A DNA stretch of 64,000 nt, from assembly GCA_023151115.1 (NCBI GenBank), contig JAKLJP010000039.1, positions 3,016 through 67,015 on the forward strand. Direction: 5' to 3'. Positions 18,569-28,906 of this stretch are shown here, piece by piece. The DNA is from Anaerolineae bacterium (lineage in GTDB: Bacteria; Chloroflexota; Anaerolineae; 4572-78; J111). Each line of letters opens with the position of its first letter. The stretch's first letter is position 1. The notes under the pieces were generated by a model that was given only the letters and a program-made list of their open reading frames with translations, was not told the origin of the DNA and did no database searches. The position numbers were made by a program, and so were the translations under genes.

Positions 18569-21500
18569 TTACTTCTTTTCCCCATTGGTTGGAGAAATTA
18601 AATGCACGAAGGCCCGTTTACTGCCCAACGCATCCCCCAATTCTTTAACAGTCGTCTGTAGAATGGTATCCACGTTGGTTGAAGCTCTCACTTTAGTGGT
18701 AATCTCTTTGATCAAGGTTTCGCGGTGAGCCGCCTTTTGGCTGGCTTCGTAGCGCTGAGCATTATCCAGAGCCAGGGCTGTTTGGTCAATAAAGGCGCGC
18801 AACAGCCGGATCTGAGCCTCATCAATAGTTTTATTTGTGTCCCTGTTAAAACCGATTTCAACTAACCCGATATTTTCTTGACGTAAAGTAACGGGAGTAA
18901 ATATTCTGACCCAATTGGCATGTCCTTCAGCCTCAAATAGGTCCCGGTCGAAACGTTCATCCCAGCCAGTGATAACCTCTGTCTGGCCTGTTCTGATAAT
19001 ATCAGCCATAATATCATGGCTGTCCAGCAAGCGATTGGCTCGTTTAATTTGAGCTTCAGACACCTCAAACCCGGCGACGGCCTTGACTCGGTTTTGATAC
19101 TTGTCCACCAAAGAAAACATCCCATACTCAAAACCCAAAACATCAATACAGGCTCTAAAGAAGATGTTCAAAATCTCGTTAACTTGTAAGGTGCCGGCCA
19201 GCATTTGGCTAAATAGTTGCAGGGCCTGGGTTTCTTGAAGTAACACCTCGGCTTCTTGCTGGGCTTGGATCACATTTTCAAACAGGCGGGCATTCTGGAT
19301 GGCATTAGCCAACTGATCGGCCATTGTTTGCAGCATGGTAATATCTTCGGGCGAGAACGCCCCTCGTTCGGTGCTTTGAACGGTCAGCGCCCCAATCACC
19401 TCATCACGGCTAACCAGCGGCAAAGCCATTTCTGAATGGGTATCAGGCAAATGAGGGTTTTGAAACCGGACTGCTTCCTGACCTACGTCCAGGGCAATGC
19501 GAGCGCGGCGGTTCTGCACACACCAGCCGATCATTGACTCGCCGCCGATTTTGAGTTTGTGGTTATTTTTAAGCTGGATTCGCCCGGCTTCACCCGTGCC
19601 GGCCCGGAGAACAGCCCACTCCCTGGCTTCATCCACCAAAAAGAGACCCACATAGTAAAAGTCGAATTGGTTGCGGATGAGATTAACGGAGGTTTCAATA
19701 AGCTGAGAAGCGTCAAGAATGGAACTGGCCGCACGGGAAACTTCGGCGGCGGTTTGCAGCCGTTCCGAGCGGTATTGAGCTTCGGTCAACAATAAATGAT
19801 TGTCTAACCAGATGGCCAATTGATCGGCAATTGCTTCGCCACTTTCAATATCTTCTGCCGTAAAGACGTGACCTTTTTCGGTAGCATCTGCGCTGATAAT
19901 GCCAATTACCTCCCCACGAGATACAATCGGGATAAAGAGAATGGCTTCAACCGACCCTCGCCACCGTTGATTATGTTGGGTTAATGGATGGCTCGAAACA
20001 TCAGCAATCACCAGGGGGAGTGGATTTTGCTGCAAGTATTGAGCAATCAGGTCTTCTTTAACCGGAAAAACAAGATCAGGCTCGACGACCTTATGATCCA
20101 CATACAAGGCTTCCAAAGTGTTATATTCGCGGTCAGGGTCAGTTAACACGATGCTGCCCTGGCTAACGTTGAGCAAGAGCAAATATTCGCCCAGAACGGT
20201 TTCAAAAGCTGCCCGCTGGTTCATCAGGGTCGCCAGGGCTTCACTGATATTAAAGAGCAACTGGGTTCTGGCCAACGCTTTTTGCAAGGCTGCTTCGGCC
20301 TGCTTGCGCTCGATAGCAACCCCGGCCAATTGAACCGCCGTGCCAATAAGTTCAAGATCGGTGGAGCTGGGGGCGCGAGGTTCGGTGTGGTACATGGCAA
20401 ATGTGCCCAATACCCGGCCATCAGTCGCCAGAATAGGCGTAGACCAACAGGCGCGTAAATTATAATTAGAGATAATCCAGTCGGCGTAATCTACCCACAG
20501 CGGGTCTTGGGCAATATCTGGAGAAACAACCTGTTCACCCAGGTAAGCAGCCGTACCACAAGAACCAACTCGCGGTCCAATCACCAGGCCGTCAATGGCT
20601 TGGGCAAAACTGCTGGGTAGGCTGGGAGCTGCCGCGCTGCGCAAATGAACCCCATCGGCGTCCAGCAACATGATGGAGGCATGGAATGAATTATCGGCCA
20701 AGCTCTCGCTGAACTTAGCCAGAACATGCAAAATATCCGGCAGAGCCGCATCTGTAGCAATCATCTGAAAAACGCGCTGCTGTCCGGCTAACAAGGTTTC
20801 GGCTCGCTTACGTTCCGTAATATCCAAATGCGTCCCGGAGACTCGTAAGGGGTGGCCTTCCTCGTCCCACTCAACAATTTTGCCTCGATCCAGAACCCAG
20901 CGCCACTCGCCCGATTTGGTCTGAACCCGGTACTCACATTCATAAAAAGGCGTTTTACCAGCAAGGTGATCAGCCCAGACTGCCCGAACTGAGGCCAAAT
21001 CATCGGGGTGAGTACGCTCATCCCACCATGTAACTGCCGGCTCAATCTCATCGGGCATATAGCCCAGCATCGCCGCAGCCCGTTCATCAACGATATCTAA
21101 ACCTGTCTGAAGATTGTAGTTCCATAGACCCAGGTCGGCGCCTCTGAGGGCCAGTTCAAGTTGCTGTTGGCTCTGTCGCAGGGCCTCTTCAGCCTTTTTG
21201 CGTTCGGTAATATCCCAAAAAATATTTTGAGTTCCTACAACTTCACCCGCAGCATCGAAAATAGGTGATTTCACCACCCGGACATATTTTTTCTCCCCTG
21301 TCGCCGTTATATTCTCTTCGACAGTTTCAAAAATCTCTCCTGTTGCCAAAACTCTTTGATCATCTTGCCGATACTTCTCCGCCGCTGTAGGGGGATAAAA
21401 GTCAAAGTCGGTTTTACCAGTTAATTCACTCAGCGAAACCCCCAAAATTTTGCAGAAGCTTTTGTTGCCAAAAACAAAGCGACCTTCCCGGTCCTTGCGT

Positions 21501-23659
21501 AGAATATATTGGGGAATATTATCTACCAGAGATTGGTAAAGCGCTTCGGAGGCGCGCAAGGCTTCTTCAGCTTTTTTGCGTTCTGCCAACTCTTGCTGCG
21601 CCTGTTCGTAGAGTTGTGCATTTTTAACCGCGTTAGCCAATTGATCGGCCATTGTTTGCAAAACGATAATGTCTTCGCGGCTGAAAGCGGCTTGTTCCTC
21701 GCTCTGGACGGTTAACGCGCCGATAAGCTCATTGTGATAAATCAGTGGTAGAGCAATCTCGGACCGAGTTTTAGGCAGGTCGGGGTTTTGAAACCGGACT
21801 GCCTCTTTACCCACATCCAGAGCAATTCGGGGCTGGCGATGGGCAATGCTCCAGCCAATCATTGATTCGCCGCCTATTCGCAAGCGGTGGTTTTTCTTTA
21901 ATTGGATTTGACCGGCTTCACCCGTACCGGCTTTCAAAACAGCCCACTCGCCACCCTCATCCACCAGAAAAGCGCCCACATAATACAGCTCAAAGCGATC
22001 GCAAATTAAGGCCACGGCGGAGTTAAGCAGTTCTTGAACCTCCAGGATTGAACTGGCCGCCCGCGCTACCTCGGCCGCTGCTTCCATCCGGGTGACCCGA
22101 TAGGCAGCCTCTTCAATTAAATGGCGATTGATCAGCGCGATGCTGACCTGATCGGCCATGGCCAGCCAGAGACGTTGGGTATCTGTAGTAAAGGTATAGG
22201 GCTGGGTAAAATAAACCAGGATAACCCCCAGGTGCTGACGCCCGATCATTAAGGGTAATATCGCCGCTGAACAAGCCCCGGTGGGGATAAAGCTGGCTCG
22301 TTCTATCCCCGACAATCTATCATCGGTGTTAATATCGTCAATAAAAAGTGACCGGCCGCCGGTCAATAGCTCTCGTTGGGCAAACTCCGGCAGATAAAAG
22401 CGGGTTCCAATCGGATAGGATGGATTGTTTTGCTTTTGCCAGTTGAAGCGCAGTTCGGCCCAGGTTGGCTCATTATCTACCAGGCTAAACCGAAATGCGG
22501 TTATTTCGCACGGATCGCTCCGCCGGATCTGTTCAAAGATAGCGTCAAAAATTTGCCGTTCACTCAAGGCTTTGGTAATCGCTTGACTCCCCAGGTAAAG
22601 CGCGGCTGTTTCGGCTAAAAGTCGTTCGCGTTCAGCCTCTTGCGCGCGCCGCTCGGTCACATCGTGGCTGATACCCAGCATATACTCAGGCTGGCCTGAT
22701 GCATTGGGAATGGGGATGAGCCGGGTGTAGGCGATATGTTCCTGTCCATCGGCCCAGATAGTTCTATCTTCTGCTTCCAAAATCTGATTGGTGGTAAAAA
22801 CCTGGCTGTCGCGCCGGTGAAACCGCTGGGCCAACTCTGGCGGAAAAAGCGCCTGATCTGTTTTGCCCAATAATGCCTCGGGCGCCTGTCCAATTACCCG
22901 GGCATTGGCTTGATTCATCTCTAACAACGTATGATTTTTATCTTTGATAAAGATGGGATCGGGGATATGTTCGATAACGGTTTTGAGGAAACGGCGACTG
23001 TTTTCGGCTTGTTCCAACAGCCGTGCATTTTCCGAGAAAAGCTGAGCATTCTGGATGGAGTTGGCCAGTTGATCGGCCAGGGTCTGGAATAACGAAATGT
23101 CGTTTTCAGAAAAGGACGCCGCTTCTGAACTCTGCAAATCCAATGCGCCAATCACCTGACCGCGATTGATGAGGGGCAAGACCATTTCAGAGCGGGTTTC
23201 GGGCAATTGCAGATTTTGAAAACGGACGGCTTCTTCACCTACATCCAAGGCAACTCGAGGTTGGCGATGATTAAGAACCCAGCCAATAAGCGACTCCTCC
23301 CCAATTCTTAGACGATGTCCTTTCAAAAATAGAGGGCCAACCTCACTGATTCCGGTTTGAAATCTGACCCACTCATTGGTCTCATCGGTAAGATAGATAC
23401 CTACGAAATAAAAATCAAAATAGTCCCGAATCAGACTCACCGCCACCCGCAACAGGTCATCTACCTCCAAAATAGAGCTGGCCGCGTCGGAGAGGGCCGC
23501 CACCGTCTCCAGCAACAATTCCTGGCGCTCCGTATTTTGCGCTAACCCGCTCAGTTCGGTCAGAATTTCGGTCCATTGAGGGCTTGTTTGGAGATGAGGA
23601 TAAGCCTGAGATAGGCCAGCGAGTTTAGTTTGAACGTTTTGCAGGGTTTCGTTGACCAT
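18569..23659 (-). CDS. Giant GAF/PAS sensory protein lacking a kinase domain
   Basis: 1696 residues. Order of modules: GAF (about 20-210), PAS (220-340), GAF (345-515), GAF (520-690), PAS (700-825), PAS (830-955), GAF (960-1130), GAF (1140-1300), GAF (1310-1480), GAF (1490-1660). The tail is EITTKVRASTNVDTILQTTV, then ELGDALG. No HisKA, HATPase, GGDEF, EAL, receiver or DNA-binding domain is visible, so it can only act through partner proteins. The tail is shared with the upstream neighbour, so the end is probably genuine and not a truncation. No membrane helices. The ATG at 23659 lies one base after the neighbour's stop, indicating translational coupling. Several GAF modules share the RIALDVGxEAVRFQNP motif almost word for word. 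Confidence 0.88.
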   Translation of the reverse strand: MVNETLQNVQTKLAGLSQAYPHLQTSPQWTEILTELSGLAQNTERQELLLETVAALSDAASSILEVDDLLRVAVSLIRDYFDFYFVGIYLTDETNEWVRFQTGISEVGPLFLKGHRLRIGEESLIGWVLNHRQPRVALDVGEEAVRFQNLQLPETRSEMVLPLINRGQVIGALDLQSSEAASFSENDISLFQTLADQLANSIQNAQLFSENARLLEQAENSRRFLKTVIEHIPDPIFIKDKNHTLLEMNQANARVIGQAPEALLGKTDQALFPPELAQRFHRRDSQVFTTNQILEAEDRTIWADGQEHIAYTRLIPIPNASGQPEYMLGISHDVTERRAQEAERERLLAETAALYLGSQAITKALSERQIFDAIFEQIRRSDPCEITAFRFSLVDNEPTWAELRFNWQKQNNPSYPIGTRFYLPEFAQRELLTGGRSLFIDDINTDDRLSGIERASFIPTGACSAAILPLMIGRQHLGVILVYFTQPYTFTTDTQRLWLAMADQVSIALINRHLIEEAAYRVTRMEAAAEVARAASSILEVQELLNSAVALICDRFELYYVGAFLVDEGGEWAVLKAGTGEAGQIQLKKNHRLRIGGESMIGWSIAHRQPRIALDVGKEAVRFQNPDLPKTRSEIALPLIYHNELIGALTVQSEEQAAFSREDIIVLQTMADQLANAVKNAQLYEQAQQELAERKKAEEALRASEALYQSLVDNIPQYILRKDREGRFVFGNKSFCKILGVSLSELTGKTDFDFYPPTAAEKYRQDDQRVLATGEIFETVEENITATGEKKYVRVVKSPIFDAAGEVVGTQNIFWDITERKKAEEALRQSQQQLELALRGADLGLWNYNLQTGLDIVDERAAAMLGYMPDEIEPAVTWWDERTHPDDLASVRAVWADHLAGKTPFYECEYRVQTKSGEWRWVLDRGKIVEWDEEGHPLRVSGTHLDITERKRAETLLAGQQRVFQMIATDAALPDILHVLAKFSESLADNSFHASIMLLDADGVHLRSAAAPSLPSSFAQAIDGLVIGPRVGSCGTAAYLGEQVVSPDIAQDPLWVDYADWIISNYNLRACWSTPILATDGRVLGTFAMYHTEPRAPSSTDLELIGTAVQLAGVAIERKQAEAALQKALARTQLLFNISEALATLMNQRAAFETVLGEYLLLLNVSQGSIVLTDPDREYNTLEALYVDHKVVEPDLVFPVKEDLIAQYLQQNPLPLVIADVSSHPLTQHNQRWRGSVEAILFIPIVSRGEVIGIISADATEKGHVFTAEDIESGEAIADQLAIWLDNHLLLTEAQYRSERLQTAAEVSRAASSILDASQLIETSVNLIRNQFDFYYVGLFLVDEAREWAVLRAGTGEAGRIQLKNNHKLKIGGESMIGWCVQNRRARIALDVGQEAVRFQNPHLPDTHSEMALPLVSRDEVIGALTVQSTERGAFSPEDITMLQTMADQLANAIQNARLFENVIQAQQEAEVLLQETQALQLFSQMLAGTLQVNEILNIFFRACIDVLGFEYGMFSLVDKYQNRVKAVAGFEVSEAQIKRANRLLDSHDIMADIIRTGQTEVITGWDERFDRDLFEAEGHANWVRIFTPVTLRQENIGLVEIGFNRDTNKTIDEAQIRLLRAFIDQTALALDNAQRYEASQKAAHRETLIKEITTKVRASTNVDTILQTTVKELGDALGSKRAFVHLISPTNGEKK

Positions 23660-23660
23660 A

Positions 23661-26600
23661 TTACTTACTTTCTCTATTTTCTGTCACGGCCACTTTGTGG
23701 GCTGAACCATATTCAGCTTCATCTTTGGTCGGAAGTTGGGCGGGATGATCCGTTTTGAGCGCCAGGGTAATGCCCCCCTGTGAGGCCCCAACAACTTTGC
23801 CCAATTCTGTAACCGTGGTCTTCAAAATATCTTCAACATTGGTCGCGCTTCTAATTTTACTGGTAATCTCGCGGATAATCTCTTCGCGGCGCAGTCGTCG
23901 CTGCGAGGCATCCAGCAGGCGCAAGTTTTCCAGGGCAATAACCATCTGTTGGGCGACGGTCTGATAAAATCTCATCTGCTGCGGCGTAAAAAATTTCTCT
24001 TTGGTTTTATAAGTGACCAACAAAAAGCCTAGCCGACCCTGAGACGTTGAAAGTGGAAGCGCTACCAGAGATTTTATACCAATTTGCTCCAGGATACGGC
24101 GAAGATGTTCGGTCAAAGGACTGGTATGCGCGGTTACATCTTCGATGAGAAAGGGATCATGTTGAGGGATTAACTGTTCAAATATTAATTCATTAGAACG
24201 GAAGCGGACGCCATTCGCAAAAGTTGGCTCTCCGGCGGCTACCCAAACTGCTTTTTGTTCCAAAAGTTGTTCATTAGGGTCTGTATCGGGACTATGTACA
24301 TACATATAGATGGTAGCAGTATCCACTCCTGATTGGGAAACGGCTTTTATAGCCAACTGATAAACTGTTTCCTCATCGTGAGCCGAGAGTAAGTCCTGAG
24401 TAATTTGATACAGGTTTTCTGTTTCTGCCAGGGCCTCTTGCGTTTGTTTAAACAAAATCGCATTTTCAATTGCATTAGCCAGTTGGTCGGCCATGGTTTG
24501 TAATAAAGTAATATCTTCAGTCGAGAAAGCACCCTGTTCGACACTTTGCACGGTCAAGGCGCCGATTACCTCATCCCGGCTAATTAAGGGTAGCGCCATC
24601 TCTGAGTGGGTATCGGGTAAGTAAGGGTTATGAAAGCGTACCGCCTCTTGCCCTACATCGAGAGCGATGCGAGCTTGACGGTTTTGAATACACCAGCCGA
24701 TCATCGAGCCGGCCCCAATTTTGAGTTTATGTTCATTTTCAAGCTGGATGCGCCCTGCCTCGCCGGTGCCGGCCCGCAGAACTGCCCATTCTTTGGCCTC
24801 ATCAACCATAAACAGGCCCACATAGTAAAAATCAAACTGATCGCGGATAAGGTTGACCGAGGTGTTAATCAGGTCATCTACGTCGAGGATAGAACTGGCG
24901 GCGCGAGAAACTTCGGCGGCGGTTTGCAAATGTTCAGAGCGGTATTGGGCTTCATCAAGAAGTTGGCGATTTTCCAGCCAAATACTTAACTGGCCGGCAA
25001 TCGCTTGCCCAATTTCAATACTATTTTCAGAAAAAGTATACCCTTCTTCGGTTGAACTGGCAGAAAGAGCGCCCGCGACCCTATCACGTAGGACAAGTGG
25101 CAGAACTAGCATAGCCCCTGTCCTGCTTAGGTATTTTAACATATTTTTGGTCAGGGGGTGGGTTTGGATATTGTCAATAACCAAAGGTGTTTGATCTTGC
25201 TGCAAATGCTGGAGGATTGTATCTTCTTTGGCCGGAATAACCAGGTTTGGCGCTACTGCTGTTCCGTTGTGATACAGCGCCTTGGTTGCGTGAGAATGAC
25301 CGGTTTTATCCAGCAGCAAAATAGCCCCATTTTTTAGGTTAAGCAAGCTCAAATATTCACCCAATACTATTTCGGCGGCGGTTTGCTGATCGGTGGCTGT
25401 GGCTAACGCGCCGCTGATCCGGTAAAGGGATTGAGTTCTGGCAAAAGTCTCTCGCAGTGTCTCTTCATCTCGTTTACGGTCGGTGATGTCTTCCGAGATT
25501 GCCAGCAAATATCTGGGCGCGCCATCTGCGCCCAGAACTGGGATTTTTCGGGTGTGCAATATCCGTACCCCCGCTCCCGTGTGGATAGGTTCTTCGGGAA
25601 TATCCAGTAACTTGCCGCTGGCCAGTACCTCCCGATCCTTGTTGGTAAAAAAATCGGCTTCTTCTTTTGGAAAGAAGTCGTAGTCGCTTTTGTTCAGGAC
25701 ATCTTTTTGTTTGAGACCGAACAACTCTTCGCTGGCCCGATTCCAGCGGGCAAAACGCAAATCTTTCGCCTCTTTGACAAAAATGGGTGTGGGAATATTG
25801 TCAATGATCGAGTTGAGAAAATTCTGGCTGTCCTGGGCGTTGCGGAGCAGCCGGGCATTTTCAATCGCATTGGCGAGCTGGTCGGCCATAATTTGCAGCG
25901 TGTCAACATCCTCATCGCTAAAAGCGTTGACCTCGGTACTTTGCACATCCAGAGCGCCAATCACAATGCCCCGCGAAAGTAGCGGCAGGGCCATTTCTGA
26001 GCGGGTATCGGGCAAAAGTGGATTTTGAAAGTGGACGGCATCTTCACCGACATCCAGCGCAATACGTGGTTGGGCATGGGCGGTGGCATAGCCAACAATT
26101 GAATTGCTGCCCACTTTCAATCGGTGCGGGGTCGAGACCATAATTTTGCCCACTTCGCCGGTTGAAGCGTGGACCACAGCCCACTCACGGGTCTCATCGA
26201 GAAGAAAGATTGAAACGTGATAAAAACCAAAACGATCTCTAATCAGGTCTACGGTGGTATCGAAAATCTCGTTTAAGTCAAGCATACGAGAAACCGACTC
26301 GCCAACTTGGGCGACGGTTTTTAAACGGGTAGCCCGGCGTTCCGTTTGCTCTAACAGACGGCGGTTTTGAATGGTGATAGCTATCTGGTCGGCCATCGCC
26401 CTGGCCAGATCAATTTCTTGTTGGCTGAAGTTACGGTGTTCTTTTACCGAGTCTGCGCCAATCCAGCCAATTGTTTCGCCCCGGATAATCATGGGGGCTT
26501 CGAGTAATGATTTGGGCATACCTTGTTGATTGAAGCTGTGAAAACCCACCAGATTGGGATCATTAGGGGCATCCACGCTGACAAAAGGGCGACCCGAGAG

Positions 26601-27953
26601 GAGGACTTGCTGATAAGCAATGTCCTCGTTAAGCGGAAATTTTAGTTTCTCTACGTTTTGCAGTTGACCATCCTGAACATAAGCCATTACCTGGCAGTAT
26701 TGTCTATCAGGGCTAACCAGGGTAACGCCGCCTTGATCAAGGCCCAGGCTATAAACATATTCCACCAGGGCCTCTTGCAAAATTTCCTGTAAATCAGCTG
26801 TACCGGCCAAAACCCGGCCTGCCCGATAAAGGGTTTGGGTTTCAGCCAGTGCCATCTCAGTACGCTGAACTTGGCGAGCGTGTTCGATAGCCAGGGTTGT
26901 TTGGTTACATAAGGTGCGGTAAAGCGCCAGTTCGCGCTCGGTAAAGGTGTGCCTGTCTCGATACTCAATAAAGATGAGGCCAATCACATAGACCCGGCTA
27001 ATAAGCGGGTTAATCACCAAGCTGCGCGCCCCAAATTTTTGTAAAAATTCACGTTCATCGCTCGTCAGTCGTTTATCTGTAGCAATGTCTTCAATTATTA
27101 ATGTTTCTTGAGTAAAAATCAGATCACTCAGCACAGGATACTGCTTTAACGGAAACAGATACCCCAGACCCTCATTTTGGATGGCTGGGTTTTTATCACC
27201 TATCGCCACAATTTCGCTACGGGTGGGCAGGTTATGCGCATCAAGTTCATTACATAAATGCAAAGCGCATCGGTCTGCGCCGGTGGCCATAATACTCTGG
27301 GTTAAAGCGGGGTAAACATCGTTGAGGTTTAATGTTCCAGAAAGCCGCCGGCTCATATCCAAAATCAGATGGGTTTCACGGAGGCTGCTTTGGAGATTGC
27401 TGAGGAAAGTTGTATTTTTAAGGGCAATAGCAATTTGGGTAGCAAAAGCTTGTAAAAAAACAAGGTCCTGTTCATCAAATTGATGGGGCTGGGGTTGAAA
27501 GATGGCAATAACCCCCCGGAGATCTTGAGCGCCTACGACAATAGGGGCGCAAATAAGCGAGCGAACCGGAATCGAGTAACCGTTACTGGTTAGGTCTGTC
27601 CGAAAAAAAGGGGCCGCCGGCCATTGGTGGGGGTGAGAGGTTGTATCTGCAATCAGGGCAGCTTGACCCGTTTGCAAAACCTCGACGGCGACACTTTTGG
27701 TCAAAACTTCAACTACCAGATCTTCTAAGGCTGTGTCAGGCAGATTGCCTCGCACCGATTGAGACCCTTTAAAGTAAACCTCACCTGTATCGGTTTGTAA
27801 ATAAATCTCACACAAACCGGTACCCAAACGGTCAGCAAACGCGACGGCAGTAGTGAGGATGGCCTCTAAGTCAAGGTCATCATTCAGGGCCACGCTGATT
27901 TCATGCAACAGCCTTACCCGGTCAGGGGCGGCGATAGTTTCCGCAAGGGACAT
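23661..27953 (-). CDS. GAF/PAS array sensory protein lacking a kinase domain
   Basis: 1430 residues. Order: GAF (about 10-190), GAF (195-370), GAF (375-540), GAF (545-715), PAS (715-840, ending in the usual EDITDRKR), GAF (845-1015), GAF (1015-1190), GAF (1190-1360). A tail follows that reads REEIIREITSKIRSATNVED, then TTVTELGKVVG. There is no catalytic output domain. GAF and PAS modules bind small molecules or cofactors and pass signals through coiled coils. Here the receiver of the signal is presumably one of the neighbouring kinases or receivers. GAAGG lies just upstream of ATG 27953. The TAA at 23663-23661 is followed after one base by the ATG of the next gene, so the two giant proteins are likely made together and may form hetero-oligomers (inference). 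Confidence 0.88.
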   Translation of the reverse strand: MSLAETIAAPDRVRLLHEISVALNDDLDLEAILTTAVAFADRLGTGLCEIYLQTDTGEVYFKGSQSVRGNLPDTALEDLVVEVLTKSVAVEVLQTGQAALIADTTSHPHQWPAAPFFRTDLTSNGYSIPVRSLICAPIVVGAQDLRGVIAIFQPQPHQFDEQDLVFLQAFATQIAIALKNTTFLSNLQSSLRETHLILDMSRRLSGTLNLNDVYPALTQSIMATGADRCALHLCNELDAHNLPTRSEIVAIGDKNPAIQNEGLGYLFPLKQYPVLSDLIFTQETLIIEDIATDKRLTSDEREFLQKFGARSLVINPLISRVYVIGLIFIEYRDRHTFTERELALYRTLCNQTTLAIEHARQVQRTEMALAETQTLYRAGRVLAGTADLQEILQEALVEYVYSLGLDQGGVTLVSPDRQYCQVMAYVQDGQLQNVEKLKFPLNEDIAYQQVLLSGRPFVSVDAPNDPNLVGFHSFNQQGMPKSLLEAPMIIRGETIGWIGADSVKEHRNFSQQEIDLARAMADQIAITIQNRRLLEQTERRATRLKTVAQVGESVSRMLDLNEIFDTTVDLIRDRFGFYHVSIFLLDETREWAVVHASTGEVGKIMVSTPHRLKVGSNSIVGYATAHAQPRIALDVGEDAVHFQNPLLPDTRSEMALPLLSRGIVIGALDVQSTEVNAFSDEDVDTLQIMADQLANAIENARLLRNAQDSQNFLNSIIDNIPTPIFVKEAKDLRFARWNRASEELFGLKQKDVLNKSDYDFFPKEEADFFTNKDREVLASGKLLDIPEEPIHTGAGVRILHTRKIPVLGADGAPRYLLAISEDITDRKRDEETLRETFARTQSLYRISGALATATDQQTAAEIVLGEYLSLLNLKNGAILLLDKTGHSHATKALYHNGTAVAPNLVIPAKEDTILQHLQQDQTPLVIDNIQTHPLTKNMLKYLSRTGAMLVLPLVLRDRVAGALSASSTEEGYTFSENSIEIGQAIAGQLSIWLENRQLLDEAQYRSEHLQTAAEVSRAASSILDVDDLINTSVNLIRDQFDFYYVGLFMVDEAKEWAVLRAGTGEAGRIQLENEHKLKIGAGSMIGWCIQNRQARIALDVGQEAVRFHNPYLPDTHSEMALPLISRDEVIGALTVQSVEQGAFSTEDITLLQTMADQLANAIENAILFKQTQEALAETENLYQITQDLLSAHDEETVYQLAIKAVSQSGVDTATIYMYVHSPDTDPNEQLLEQKAVWVAAGEPTFANGVRFRSNELIFEQLIPQHDPFLIEDVTAHTSPLTEHLRRILEQIGIKSLVALPLSTSQGRLGFLLVTYKTKEKFFTPQQMRFYQTVAQQMVIALENLRLLDASQRRLRREEIIREITSKIRSATNVEDILKTTVTELGKVVGASQGGITLALKTDHPAQLPTKDEAEYGSAHKVAVTENRESK

Positions 27954-28033
27954 CCTTCAACCTCTTTTGTATTTTAAATTACAGTTTTTGGTTTTTGTCG
28001 GGCTTCTGAAATTATCCTATCGGGTTAAGATAA

Positions 28034-28483
28034 TTAGTAGCCCAATTCCCAAACCATATTTCCCTGCAAGATGCTAATGATTTGATCGGGAAATTTATCG
28101 GGGTCAATCGGTTTGCCCAGAAAACCATCAAAACCGGCTTTTTTAGCTTTTTCCATGGTCGTTGAGTTGGAGTCAGCGGTAACGGCCACCACCCGTGTTT
28201 CGGCAAAACGAGGATCGCTGCGTAATTTTGCCAGAGCATCGTAGCCGTCCTCATAGGGCAGGTGCAGGTCCATCAATACCAAATCCACGCGGGGCATGGT
28301 GTCGGCAAATTCTAAAACCTGCCAGCCAGAGGCCTTCCACTCGTACCGGCGTACGCCAATAAAAGCCAACAGCCGGGCAATGAGGACCAGGTTTTGCAGG
28401 TTATCTTCGACAACCAGTACATAAGCATCTTTAGGGTCAATTGCTTTTTTGGACTTTGCAGTTTCCGCAACTATTTGTTCCAT
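28034..28483 (-). CDS. Single-domain response regulator (receiver only)
   Basis: 149 residues. After about 20 variable residues comes a receiver domain: acidic ED at about 26-27, phospho-acceptor Asp72 in LVLMDLHLP, Thr in VVAVTADS and Lys in FLGKPIDPD. No output domain follows, as in CheY- or DivK-like relay proteins. The start ATG 28483 has AAAGG upstream and overlaps the end of the preceding receiver gene by 13 bases, so the two are translationally coupled. It is probably a phosphate carrier or sink for the cluster's kinases. Confidence 0.88.
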   Translation of the reverse strand: MEQIVAETAKSKKAIDPKDAYVLVVEDNLQNLVLIARLLAFIGVRRYEWKASGWQVLEFADTMPRVDLVLMDLHLPYEDGYDALAKLRSDPRFAETRVVAVTADSNSTTMEKAKKAGFDGFLGKPIDPDKFPDQIISILQGNMVWELGY

Positions 28484-28860
28484 CGGGATTTACCTTTCAA
28501 AAAGTTTTCGATTTGATTAGGGAGTTCATCAATATCAATAGGTTTGGAAATGTAACCATCACAGCCAGCTTGCCGCACATTCTCTCGATCTTTTTTCATG
28601 ACATTGGCCGTCATGGCAATAATCGGGATATGAGCCGTTTCTTTGGCTTTTTTGAGGGTATCAGTAATTTCATAGCCATCAATATCAGGCAGGTTGATGT
28701 CGGTGATGATAATATCGGGTCGCCGGCTCATTGCCTTGGCCAGTCCCTCTCGGCCGTTATCCGCCTCGATGACTTCATAACCTTCAATTTCCAGAACTCG
28801 TTTGACGAGGGTCATATTATCGAGGTTATCCTCGATATAAAGAACTTTGGCTTTACCCAT
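28471..28860 (-). CDS. Single-domain response regulator, DivK/CheY-like
   Basis: 129 residues, essentially only a receiver: acidic ED at residues 10-11, Asp54 in IIITDINLPD, a Thr in IAMTANVM and Lys in YISKPIDID. The sequence pattern (VLYIEDNLDNMTLVKRVLE) is typical of DivK-type relay receivers. AAGGAGAG lies upstream of ATG 28860. Its stop overlaps the start of the following receiver gene. It probably accepts phosphate from one of the GAF kinases in the cluster. Confidence 0.88.
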   Translation of the reverse strand: MGKAKVLYIEDNLDNMTLVKRVLEIEGYEVIEADNGREGLAKAMSRRPDIIITDINLPDIDGYEITDTLKKAKETAHIPIIAMTANVMKKDRENVRQAGCDGYISKPIDIDELPNQIENFLKGKSRWNK

Positions 28861-28906
28861 AAAATCTCTCCTTGAAACAGGCTCTCTTGTCTCACTTTTG
28901 CTCTTG

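Noticed and set aside
18569..23659. Histidine kinase annotation for the 1696-residue protein
   Set aside because: Although such GAF/PAS proteins are often labelled kinases, no HisKA or HATPase motif is present anywhere in it.
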